Below, piece after piece: positions 17,933 through 24,791 of a stretch of DNA of 64,000 bases. Positions within the stretch are counted from its first letter, which is position 1, and each line of letters starts with the position of its first letter. Origin of the DNA: AC-32 sp963765785 (GTDB taxonomy: Bacteria > Actinomycetota > Thermoleophilia > Gaiellales > Gaiellaceae). Made by a program: the position numbers and the translations under genes. The stretch lies in assembly GCA_963765785.1 (NCBI GenBank), contig CAVXXW010000022.1, positions 124,001-188,000 of the forward strand, in the 5' to 3' direction. The notes under the pieces were generated by a model. That model did not search any database. It saw only the letters and a program-made list of their open reading frames with translations, and was not told where the DNA came from.

Positions 17933-18880
17933 GTGACGGAGCAGCGGCCGCTTCCAGAAGCGCTCCCCGAACCCGACGCGCCGGAGCCTCGGCTCGAGGT
18001 CGTTCGGGACGAGGTCGAGGAGGCCGGCAAGGTCGAGACGGAGCCGACCGAGCCCCAGACGGCCGACCCGCTCAAGCTATACGTCCGCCAGATCGGCGAC
18101 GGGCCGCTGTTGACGGCCGCGCAGGAACGCGAGCTCGCGCGCCTCAAGGATCTGGGCGACGAGGCGGCCAAGAAGAAGCTGATCGAGTCGAACCTCCGCC
18201 TCGTGATGTCGATCACGCGCAACTACACGAAGGCCGGCGTCCCGCTGCTCGACCTGATCCAGGAGGGCAACCTCGGCCTGATCCGCGCGGTCGAGAAGTT
18301 CGACTACACGCTCGGCTACAAGCTTTCGACGTACGCGACCTGGTGGATCCGGCAGGCGATCACGCGCGCGCTCGCCGACCAGGGCCGCACGATCCGGCTG
18401 CCCGTCCACGTCGCCGAGCAGGTGCGGCGCGTGATGCGCGCCCGCCGCGTGCTCGCCCAGAAGCTCAACCGCGAGCCGCTGCTGCCCGAGATCGCGAAGG
18501 AGGCAGGCTTCCCGCCCGAGCGCGTGACCACGCTGCTAGAGCTCGTCGAGGATCCCGTCAGCCTGGAGACTCCCGTCGGCGACGGCGAGAGCCTTTACGG
18601 CGACCTGATCGAGGACACGAAGTCCGCTCGGCCCGACACCGCCACCGCCGAGCACCTGCGCTCCGCGGAGCTCGCCGAAGCGCTGCTGCGGCTGACTCCG
18701 CGCATGCGCCACGTCGTGACGCGTCGCTTCGGGCTCGATAGCCAGCCGCCGCAGACGCTCGAAGAGGTCGGCGCCGACCTCGGCATCACGCGCGAGCGCG
18801 TGCGCCAGCTCGAGTCGCGCGCCCTGCGCGAGCTGCGCTCGGTCGCGCCGGGACTGCAGCTCTACTTGCGCGCGGAGTAG
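17933..18880 (+). CDS. RNA polymerase sigma-70 factor (SigA/RpoD-related, group 2-like)
   Basis: A 315-residue sigma factor. Region 1.2 (DPLKLYVRQIG), region 2 (NLRLVMSITRNYTKAG ... DLIQEGNLGLIRAVEKFDY ... STYATWWIRQAITRAL), region 3 and region 4 with ITRERVRQLESRALRELR are all present; there is no long region 1.1. GTG 17933 is preferred over GTG 17879 because the earlier segment is basic and carries the GGGGGA element. A second, more RpoD-like sigma gene lies 0.7 kb away on the other strand, so this one is probably an alternative housekeeping-type factor. Confidence 0.88.
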   Translation: MTEQRPLPEALPEPDAPEPRLEVVRDEVEEAGKVETEPTEPQTADPLKLYVRQIGDGPLLTAAQERELARLKDLGDEAAKKKLIESNLRLVMSITRNYTKAGVPLLDLIQEGNLGLIRAVEKFDYTLGYKLSTYATWWIRQAITRALADQGRTIRLPVHVAEQVRRVMRARRVLAQKLNREPLLPEIAKEAGFPPERVTTLLELVEDPVSLETPVGDGESLYGDLIEDTKSARPDTATAEHLRSAELAEALLRLTPRMRHVVTRRFGLDSQPPQTLEEVGADLGITRERVRQLESRALRELRSVAPGLQLYLRAE

Positions 18881-18908
18881 GGCCACACGCGGCGGGTAGC
18901 CTGGCCCC

Positions 18909-19631
18909 GTGGAACTCGTCGACTGCCATTCGCACGTCGTGCCGTCGGGCGACGACGGCGCGCAGGCGCTGGAGGACGGGCTCGAGCTGTGCGACCTCGC
19001 CGCAAGCTCTGGAACCGCCGTGCTGTTCGCGACGCCCCACGTGTGGCCGCACTTGACCCTGACCGTCGAGCGCGAGCGTGCGATCAGGCGCGATTTCGAA
19101 CGGCTGCGGGGCCGTGCGCGGCTCGAGCTCCGGCTCGGCTTCGAGCTGACGCCCGCGCCGCCGCTCCTGCGCGAGGATCCGGCGCGCTACGTGCTCGAGG
19201 GCACAGAGGTCGTGTTGGCGGAGCTGCCGTTCCTCGGGCCCGCCTCCGACCTGATCGAGCTCGCGGAGCACGTCGAGCGGTCGGGCCTGACACCGCTCGT
19301 CGCGCATCCAGAGCGGACGGAGCCCGTGCGCGAGCGGCCCGAGCTCGCCCGGGAGCTCGCTGAGCGGTGGCCGCTGCAGCTGAACGCGTCGAGCCTGCTG
19401 GGCCGCCACGGGCCCGAGATCGAAGAGCTCGCCTGGGAGCTGTTGGACGTCACGTCGGTCGTCGCCTCGGACGGGCACCGGCTGACGCGGCCGGCGCGCC
19501 TCGACGAGGCTTACGAGCGGGTGAGGGAGCGAGTGGGGCAGGACGCCGCGCTGCCGTTGTTCGACGGCTCGGCGCTGGGAATCAGGAAAGCGCGACCGCT
19601 TCCATCTCGCGCAGCCGCGCCAGGCGCTTGA
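18909..19631 (+). CDS. CpsB/CapC-family PHP-type protein tyrosine phosphatase
   Basis: A 240-residue metal-dependent phosphatase of the YwqE/CpsB group. The N-terminal DCHSHVVPSGDDGA motif, the ATPHVWPH motif and a VAHPERTEP motif supply the PHP-type metal ligands. Family members dephosphorylate tyrosine kinases controlling exopolysaccharide export. GTG start 18909. No polysaccharide operon is adjacent. Its last 50 bp overlap the convergent sigA end. Confidence 0.8.
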   Translation: MELVDCHSHVVPSGDDGAQALEDGLELCDLAASSGTAVLFATPHVWPHLTLTVERERAIRRDFERLRGRARLELRLGFELTPAPPLLREDPARYVLEGTEVVLAELPFLGPASDLIELAEHVERSGLTPLVAHPERTEPVRERPELARELAERWPLQLNASSLLGRHGPEIEELAWELLDVTSVVASDGHRLTRPARLDEAYERVRERVGQDAALPLFDGSALGIRKARPLPSRAAAPGA

Positions 19632-20646
19632 GCGCCTCGGTCTCGATCTGGCGGACGCGCTCGCGCGTGAGGCCGAGCCGGCGGCCGATCTCCTCGAGCG
19701 TCTTCGGCTCCTCGTCGATCAGGCCGTAGCGGAGGACGAGCACCTTGCGCTCGCGCTCGGCAAGCGCTCCGAGCGCCTCCGCGAGTGCCTGGCAGCGCAG
19801 GGAGACCTCGACCTCCTCGTCGGGCAGCGGCCCGTCGCCGGCGACGAAATCGCCGAAGACGGCGTCCTCGGTCTCGCCGACGGGCTGGTCGAGGCTCGTC
19901 GACGCGCGTGCGGCAGCCTTGACCTCGTGCGCCTGCGCGATCGGCAGGTTCGCCTCCTCGGCGATCTCCTCGAGTGTCGGCTCGCGGCCCAGCTGCGTCC
20001 AGAGCGTCCGCTCGGCACGGTTCAGCTTCTGCATCCGCTCGACGATGTGGACGGGCATGCGGATCGTCCGCGCCTTGTCCGCGAGCGCCCGCGCCACGGC
20101 CTGGCGAATCCACCAGGTCGCGTAGGTGGAGAACTTGTAGCCGCGGCGCCAGTCGAACTTCTCGACGGCGCGGATCAGGCCCAGCGTGCCCTCCTGGATC
20201 AGGTCGAGGAACGGCAGGCCCTGATTCCGATAGTTCTTGGCGATCGATACGACGAGGCGCAGGTTCGACTGGATCATCCGCGTCTTGGCCTCCATGTCGC
20301 CGCGCTCGATCCGTTTGGCGAGCTCGACCTCCTGCGCGGCCGTCAGGAGCGGATGGCGGCCGGCGTCGCGCAGAAAGAGCTGCAGCGCGTCGGTCGTCGT
20401 CTCCTGCTGGATCGGCGGCGGAGGCGGCACGGCCTCGCGCTGCTCCTCGACCTGCGGCTCCAGCACTTCGATGCCGCGCTGCTCGAGCTCGCGGTAGACG
20501 GCGTCCGTCTCCAGCGGGTCGAGGTGGAGCGGCTCCAGCACCTCCTGGAGCTCGGCATAGCGAAGCGATCCCGTCTGCTCGGCCTGTTCGACCAGTTCGT
20601 GCAGCTCGGGGGTAGCCAGCACGTTCTCGATTTCGACCGCGGTCAT
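19582..20646 (-). CDS. sigA: RNA polymerase primary sigma factor (SigA/RpoD type)
   Basis: A 354-residue sigma-70 factor with a short, partly conserved N-terminal region, an acidic/proline linker (about 68-82), region 1.2 (LQLFLRDAGRHPLLTAAQE), region 2 (NLRLVVSIAKNYRNQGLPFLD, STYATWWIRQAVARAL), region 3, and region 4 with LTRERVRQIETEALKRL. Features fit the housekeeping factor. It is transcribed from the 418-bp intergenic region that holds DnaA-box-like sites. Confidence 0.88.
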   Translation of the reverse strand: MTAVEIENVLATPELHELVEQAEQTGSLRYAELQEVLEPLHLDPLETDAVYRELEQRGIEVLEPQVEEQREAVPPPPPIQQETTTDALQLFLRDAGRHPLLTAAQEVELAKRIERGDMEAKTRMIQSNLRLVVSIAKNYRNQGLPFLDLIQEGTLGLIRAVEKFDWRRGYKFSTYATWWIRQAVARALADKARTIRMPVHIVERMQKLNRAERTLWTQLGREPTLEEIAEEANLPIAQAHEVKAAARASTSLDQPVGETEDAVFGDFVAGDGPLPDEEVEVSLRCQALAEALGALAERERKVLVLRYGLIDEEPKTLEEIGRRLGLTRERVRQIETEALKRLARLREMEAVALS

Positions 20647-21064
20647 CCCGTCACAGAGCTTCCTGCCGCATTTCGCGGGCGTTCAAACCCTCTTCTGACG
20701 ACTGCTCTGGCCGAATGCACGATAACGGGCGTTATGTCAACCTCGAATCCGACCGCGCCCCCCTCCGGCCACTCCACCCCCGGTCGGCACGCGGGACCAA
20801 AAAAATTCGCCGAGCCGGTCTCCGTTTCGTCCACCGTTTTCGCTGACCTTCCCCTTGCGGGTACTGCCTTCGAACTCGGCTTCGACCTACTCCGGTCCCG
20901 TGCTCGGCGCAAGTGGGAATCTAGGGCCGCGCCAGGGCCGGATCAAGGGGTCGTCGACACGTCGAGGCCGCAATTTGCGGAAATTCAATTTTCCACATTT
21001 CCACAGCAGGGCGTGCAGCTTGTGGATAACGCTCGCAGGCGTCGTCGCGCGATAGAGTCCGGCC
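20647..21064. other. 418-bp intergenic region with DnaA-box-like sites
   Basis: No gene is supported here. The region is less GC-rich than its surroundings and contains TTTTCCACA at 20989-20997, a partial copy at 20998-21005 and the perfect DnaA-box complement TGTGGATAA at 21021-21029. It should also contain the sigA promoter on the minus strand. No dnaA, dnaN or gyrB gene is adjacent. Confidence 0.5.
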
Positions 21065-21283
21065 GTGCACCTGCGCGCCCCCGCCATCTCGCACGGCGTC
21101 ATCTCGTTCATCTGGGCGCTCGTGTTCTTCCTCTACATCTGGTGGGGCGGCGTCGCCGTCGGCGTGCACGGCGGCACGGCGTTCATCTTCGGCGCGATCG
21201 TCGGCTTCCTGGTCTTCCTCGCGGTGCTGGTGTACGGCACCGACGACCCGCAGCGTCAGCCGCGGCGCGCCGACCGTCGCTGA
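21065..21283 (+). CDS. Small two-pass membrane protein, unknown function
   Basis: A 72-residue ORF from GTG 21065 with two hydrophobic segments (about residues 9-28 and 38-58) and a basic, Arg-rich C-terminus. The transmembrane pattern argues for a real gene although the ribosome-binding site is weak. Nothing is known about its role. Its end overlaps a possible 58-residue ORF on the other strand. Confidence 0.45.
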   Translation: MHLRAPAISHGVISFIWALVFFLYIWWGGVAVGVHGGTAFIFGAIVGFLVFLAVLVYGTDDPQRQPRRADRR

Positions 21284-21432
21284 GCTAGCGCGAAGACGAG
21301 CGCGCGCGCGAACTCGACGCCGAGCTTGTCGCGCAGCCGCTCGAAGACCGGTCTGCGCGGATCCCTCTGCGCGCACTGTGCAAGCAGGAGCTGGAGGCGC
21401 TTCGGCGGGCGGCTGTCGAGGGCGGCGGACAC
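21256..21432 (-). CDS. Possible small basic helical protein (58 aa)
   Basis: From GTG 21432 to TGA 21256-21258 the frame reads an amphipathic helical sequence (PPKRLQLLLAQCAQRD then VFERLRDKLGVEFARALVFAL). Codon use looks coding-like and the antisense readings do not. An in-frame TGA 33 bases upstream limits the N-terminus. No family recognised; offered with low confidence. Confidence 0.3.
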   Translation of the reverse strand: MSAALDSRPPKRLQLLLAQCAQRDPRRPVFERLRDKLGVEFARALVFALAQRRSARRG

Positions 21433-21455
21433 GCTTCCCGTGTATCGGAGCCCGT

Positions 21456-21500
21456 TCGGCCCGCTTCATCCCTCCCCGGAGGGACGGCGAAGCGGGCCGA
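21456..21500 (-). terminator. Long perfect hairpin downstream of the 195-aa membrane protein
   Basis: Outer arms TCGGCCCGCTTC (21456-21467) and GAAGCGGGCCGA (21489-21500) pair over 12 bp; an inner 7-bp stem (21469-21475 with 21478-21484) stacks inside. It starts 7 bp after the minus-strand stop at 21507. No T-run follows, so it is a GC-only terminator candidate. Confidence 0.6.
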
Positions 21501-21506
21501 GAGGGT

Positions 21507-22094
21507 CTAGTCGGTCCGGACGGTCTCGGGGTCGCGGTCGCGCTCGGCTGCCGCGTCATGCGCAGCGGCCTCCCGCTCCTCGCGCGCCGTCGGCCGGTCC
21601 TCGGGCGGCGGAGCCGCACCGCCGGCCGGCATCGCCGCGCGGCGCCGGCGGCGACCGAACGGGCCGTACGCGGCCGGGCCGGACGTGTCGAACGTGTAGC
21701 CGAAGACGAGCCCGATCCCGAACGCGAGCACAGAGACGAACCCGCCGAGGTCGGTCACGAGGCCCTGGATGCCGATGTCGCTCGACCAACTGCGAACGTG
21801 GTCGCGGAACCAGTTTGCGTCGGGCTGCGTCGCCACGATCACCCACCCGGCGGCGATCAGCACCGGGATGAAAGCCACCAAGAAGACGTTCACGGACAGC
21901 CTCGGCCAGCCCCACTTCGTCCAGCCACCGAGGATCTGCGAGAGCGCCATGATCAGGCCAGCGGCCGCGATCACGCCGTACACGGCCCAGTAGCCGCCGT
22001 TCGAGCTGTCGCTGATCTCAGTTGCAAGCCAGACAAGGAAGCCCGCCGCGGCCGCGCAAATCAGCGTGACCGTTCCACGTGTCAAGCCGTACAT
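21507..22094 (-). CDS. Three- to four-pass membrane protein, unknown function
   Basis: 195 residues from ATG 22094, preceded by GGAGGTGG. Hydrophobic segments lie at about 8-27, 34-54, 67-88 and 115-138. The C-terminal 50 residues are hydrophilic, Arg/Glu-rich and probably cytoplasmic. No conserved motif recognised. A strong hairpin follows the stop codon. Confidence 0.7.
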   Translation of the reverse strand: MYGLTRGTVTLICAAAAGFLVWLATEISDSSNGGYWAVYGVIAAAGLIMALSQILGGWTKWGWPRLSVNVFLVAFIPVLIAAGWVIVATQPDANWFRDHVRSWSSDIGIQGLVTDLGGFVSVLAFGIGLVFGYTFDTSGPAAYGPFGRRRRRAAMPAGGAAPPPEDRPTAREEREAAAHDAAAERDRDPETVRTD

Positions 22095-22146
22095 GCCACC
22101 ACCTCCGGGCGGGTCCGTACCCCGGTCGTCCAGAAGTGAACCCCGG

Positions 22147-22755
22147 CTAGTGCAGGCCCAGGCGGCGACTGTCGAAGCTCGCCGAGTAGAGCTCGGCGGC
22201 GAACTCCTCCACCACCCGCTCGGCGTCGGTCGCGAAGACGTGCTCGACGACGCCGATCTCGCAGTCATTGTGGAACGGCACGTCCAAGTGCTGGGTAGAG
22301 ACGAGGTTGATCGAGACGCTGGCGCAGGCGGGACAGCGGACGGCCACGCCGACCTCCTCCCCGCGCCCGGCCGGCGAGAGCACGACGAATGCCGACGGGA
22401 ACATCGGCCGCGGGCGCTCCTCTGCGTAGCAGAAGAAGCTCCACGGCCATTCTCCCGCCTCGATCCGGCGCGCCGCGAGGTCGGCGAGCTCAGCTTCCAC
22501 CGGGTCGACGCTCGCGGTCATCAGGTTCAGGAAGGTCTGCTCGCCGCCGAGGCCGAGCGGCGCCCAGTCGAGCTCGTCGTGCGAGACGAGGCCCGGATGC
22601 TCGTGGCCGCAGGCGCAGCCGAACTCGACCTCGAAGACGGCCGGGTGGGCCGGGCCCGGCAGCCGCTCGACTCGGCGGAACGACGAGAGCGCGACGCGCG
22701 CCTCCCCCCGCTCCGGGCACGAGAATATGTACCGGGTCGTGAGCGCGTCGTACAT
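22147..22755 (-). CDS. Conserved hypothetical protein with zinc-ribbon-like cysteine pairs
   Basis: 202 residues starting MYDALTTRYIFSCPERGE. Cysteines occur as single SCP, a CACGH pair near residue 46 and a CPAC pair near 145, a spacing that could build a zinc site. The rest is an alpha/beta sequence with no family I recognise. It sits directly downstream of apt (44-bp gap) on the same strand, so it may be cotranscribed with apt. Confidence 0.65.
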   Translation of the reverse strand: MYDALTTRYIFSCPERGEARVALSSFRRVERLPGPAHPAVFEVEFGCACGHEHPGLVSHDELDWAPLGLGGEQTFLNLMTASVDPVEAELADLAARRIEAGEWPWSFFCYAEERPRPMFPSAFVVLSPAGRGEEVGVAVRCPACASVSINLVSTQHLDVPFHNDCEIGVVEHVFATDAERVVEEFAAELYSASFDSRRLGLH

Positions 22756-22799
22756 GACGCAGTTGTAGTCGGCGCCGCGGACGCCGAACGTGAGGCTGT

Positions 22800-23324
22800 T
22801 CAGTACCGGATCAGGGACTGGACGTCGAAGCCCTCGAGCTGGTTGCGCCCCTCGAGGAAGTCCAGCTCGATCACGAAGGAGACGCCGACGATCTCGCCGC
22901 CGAGCTGCGTCGCGAGATCGCAGATCGCCCTCGCCGTCCCGCCCGTCGCGAGGACGTCGTCGTGCACCAGGACGCGCTGTCCTTCGGTGATCGCATCGGC
23001 GTGAAGCTCGAGCGAGTTCTCGCCGTACTCCAGCGCGTAGGACGAGCTGACGGTCTTCCAAGGGAGCTTCCCGGGGCGACGCGCGGCGACGAACCCGCAG
23101 CCAAGCCGGTACGCCATGGCTGCGCCGAGGATGAACCCCCGCGCCTCGGCGCCTAGGATCACGTCCGGCTTCCGCGGCTCCGCCCACTCGGCGAGCAGGT
23201 CGGTCGCCTCCCGCAACGAGGCCGGGTCGGCGAGCAGCGGCATGATGTCCTTGAAGACGATTCCCGGCTCGGGGAAGTCTGGGACGTCGCGGATCTTGGC
23301 CTTCAGGGCCTCGGTGTCGATCAC
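22800..23324 (-). CDS. apt: Adenine phosphoribosyltransferase
   Basis: Salvages adenine to AMP with PRPP. The 174-residue protein carries the N-terminal IRDVPDFPEPGIVFKDI motif, the EARGFILG motif and the PRPP-binding loop VLVHDDVLATGGTA. GTG start 23324 overlaps the upstream MerR gene's stop as GTGA. Size and motifs are typical. Confidence 0.95.
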   Translation of the reverse strand: MIDTEALKAKIRDVPDFPEPGIVFKDIMPLLADPASLREATDLLAEWAEPRKPDVILGAEARGFILGAAMAYRLGCGFVAARRPGKLPWKTVSSSYALEYGENSLELHADAITEGQRVLVHDDVLATGGTARAICDLATQLGGEIVGVSFVIELDFLEGRNQLEGFDVQSLIRY

Positions 23325-24019
23325 TGGCCCGCCACCTGGCGGAGATCGCGCCAGAAGAGAAGCTGCGAGAGCTCCTGTGCGACCTCTGCGAGCGTCTGGA
23401 GCTGCTGTACGGCCGCATCCCGGCGCTCGGCGTTCCTCGAGCGCAGCGAGGGCGCCACGAGCTGCTCGAGCAGGCTGGCCTCGCGGTCGGCCGCGGTCCG
23501 GAACGTGCGCAGGTGGCGCGCGGAGATCCCGAACCGGGCGAGCTTGGCGCACGCCACCGCGATGTCGACGTCGCCGGCCGGGTAGAGCCGCTCGCCGCCC
23601 TCGCGCCGCGAGTGCAGGAGCCCGTACTCCTCGAGCTCGCTCGCCAGCTCGGGCGCGATGGCAGCGCGCTCGCAGAGCTCCGCGAGGTCGAGCTCGTCGT
23701 CCGGATCCGCGAGGCCGACAGCGCGGCGCCGGCGGCGCTCCTTCCCCGCTCCGGACGGCGAGGCCAGCTCCTGCCGGATCACGCGCAGCGGCAGGAACTC
23801 GTCGCGCTGCAGGCGCAGGATCGTCTCTAGGCGCTCGAGATCGTCATCGCTGAAGAGCCGGTAGCCGCTCTGCGTCCGCCGCGGCGCGAGCAGGCCCTGG
23901 TCCTCGAGGTAGCGGATCTTGGAGATCGAGATGTCCGGGAACTCCGCCTGCAGGCGGCGGCAGACCGTCCCGATCGTGAGCAGGCGGGCGCGCTCGGTTG
24001 TCGCCTCGGCCGTGCTCAC
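23321..24019 (-). CDS. MerR-family regulator, FtsR-like
   Basis: 232 residues. The N-terminal winged helix reads LTIGTVCRRLQAEFPDISISKIRYLEDQGLL, a MerR DNA-binding domain without the usual cysteine sensor; a second helical region follows (about 120-225). Its position immediately downstream of a GarA-like FHA gene is the arrangement known for ftsR, a MerR-like activator of ftsZ in Corynebacterium and relatives. GTG start 24019 overlaps the FHA gene stop by four bases. Confidence 0.75.
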   Translation of the reverse strand: MSTAEATTERARLLTIGTVCRRLQAEFPDISISKIRYLEDQGLLAPRRTQSGYRLFSDDDLERLETILRLQRDEFLPLRVIRQELASPSGAGKERRRRRAVGLADPDDELDLAELCERAAIAPELASELEEYGLLHSRREGGERLYPAGDVDIAVACAKLARFGISARHLRTFRTAADREASLLEQLVAPSLRSRNAERRDAAVQQLQTLAEVAQELSQLLFWRDLRQVAGQ

Positions 24020-24483
24020 GTCTCGAGGAAGCTGAGCTTGTACTTGCCGATCTGGAGCTCGTCGCCGTTCTCCAGCCGGCCCGACTCGATACGGCGGCGG
24101 TTGAGGAAGGTGCCGTTCAGGCTCCCCTGGTCCTCGATGTAGTAGGCGTCGTCCTTGTGCACGAGCACGGCGTGCTTGCGCGACACCGTCACGTCGTCCA
24201 GGAAGATGTCGCAGTCCGGCGAGCGCCCGATCGTCGTGCGGTCGCCCTGCGGGACGAAGTGCTCGCCGGCGCGGCCGCCGCCCGAGCGGACGACGAGCGC
24301 GGGCCCCTCCGTGCCGAGCTCCTCGAGCGTCAGCGCCGCCCCCTCCTCCGCGTCCTCGGGCGTGTAGCTCATCGTCGTCTCCGAGCCCGGCTCGTCCTTG
24401 ACGAGCATGGCACCGCAGCGGGAGCAGTAGTTCGCGGCCTCCAGGTTCTGGAACCCGCACTCCGGACAGTAGACGTGACTCAT
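24016..24483 (-). CDS. garA: FHA-domain protein with N-terminal zinc ribbon, GarA-like
   Basis: 155 residues. A zinc ribbon (C6, C9, C20, C23) is followed by an SETTM segment (Thr36/Thr37) that resembles the ETT motif phosphorylated by PknB/PknG in mycobacterial GarA, then an FHA domain with IGRSPDCDI, VSRKHA and GSLNGTFLN. GarA controls 2-oxoglutarate metabolism through its FHA domain. The zinc ribbon is an addition relative to mycobacterial GarA. Neighbours (FtsR-like, RsiG-like) point to a regulatory cluster. Confidence 0.78.
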   Translation of the reverse strand: MSHVYCPECGFQNLEAANYCSRCGAMLVKDEPGSETTMSYTPEDAEEGAALTLEELGTEGPALVVRSGGGRAGEHFVPQGDRTTIGRSPDCDIFLDDVTVSRKHAVLVHKDDAYYIEDQGSLNGTFLNRRRIESGRLENGDELQIGKYKLSFLET

Positions 24484-24728
24484 CAGCCCTCTGCGGGCGG
24501 GGCTGCCTTGCCGGCGAGGATCGCAGCGAGGTGGTCGACGTCCACCTCGTCGAGGATGCTCTCGGGCTTCTCGCGGAGCCGGGCCTGCAGCTCGGCGCGC
24601 AGCAGGTCGATCCGGCCGTGCAGGATGCGCCTGCGGTACGAGACCTCCTGCTCTTCCTTCGTCAGCTCGTCGATGTGCCGCTTGAGGTCGGCGTCGGAGA
24701 GCGATGCGAGATCGGGAAACGGTTCCAC
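24483..24728 (-). CDS. RsiG-like candidate c-di-GMP-binding anti-sigma factor
   Basis: An 81-residue all-helical protein. Residues 26-41 fit the RsiG signature E-x3-S-x2-R-x3-Q-x3-D as E26, S30, R33, H37, D41, with His in place of Gln. RsiG in Streptomyces binds a c-di-GMP dimer through two such helices and holds the sigma factor WhiG; single-motif homodimeric forms are known from deeper-branching Actinobacteria. This protein has one copy. A GGDEF/HD-GYP protein and sigma factors occur in the same window. Its stop overlaps the garA start codon by one base. Confidence 0.6.
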   Translation of the reverse strand: MEPFPDLASLSDADLKRHIDELTKEEQEVSYRRRILHGRIDLLRAELQARLREKPESILDEVDVDHLAAILAGKAAPPAEG

Positions 24729-24791
24729 GTGAGCCTCTCTTCGGTTGGCGGGCCGAACCCAGTCAAGCAGAAGGCGCCCGAAGGGTCAACC

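Noticed and set aside
20989..21029. Chromosomal origin (oriC)
   Set aside because: Only two or three DnaA-like boxes, no AT-rich unwinding region of normal size and no dnaA/dnaN/recF neighbours.
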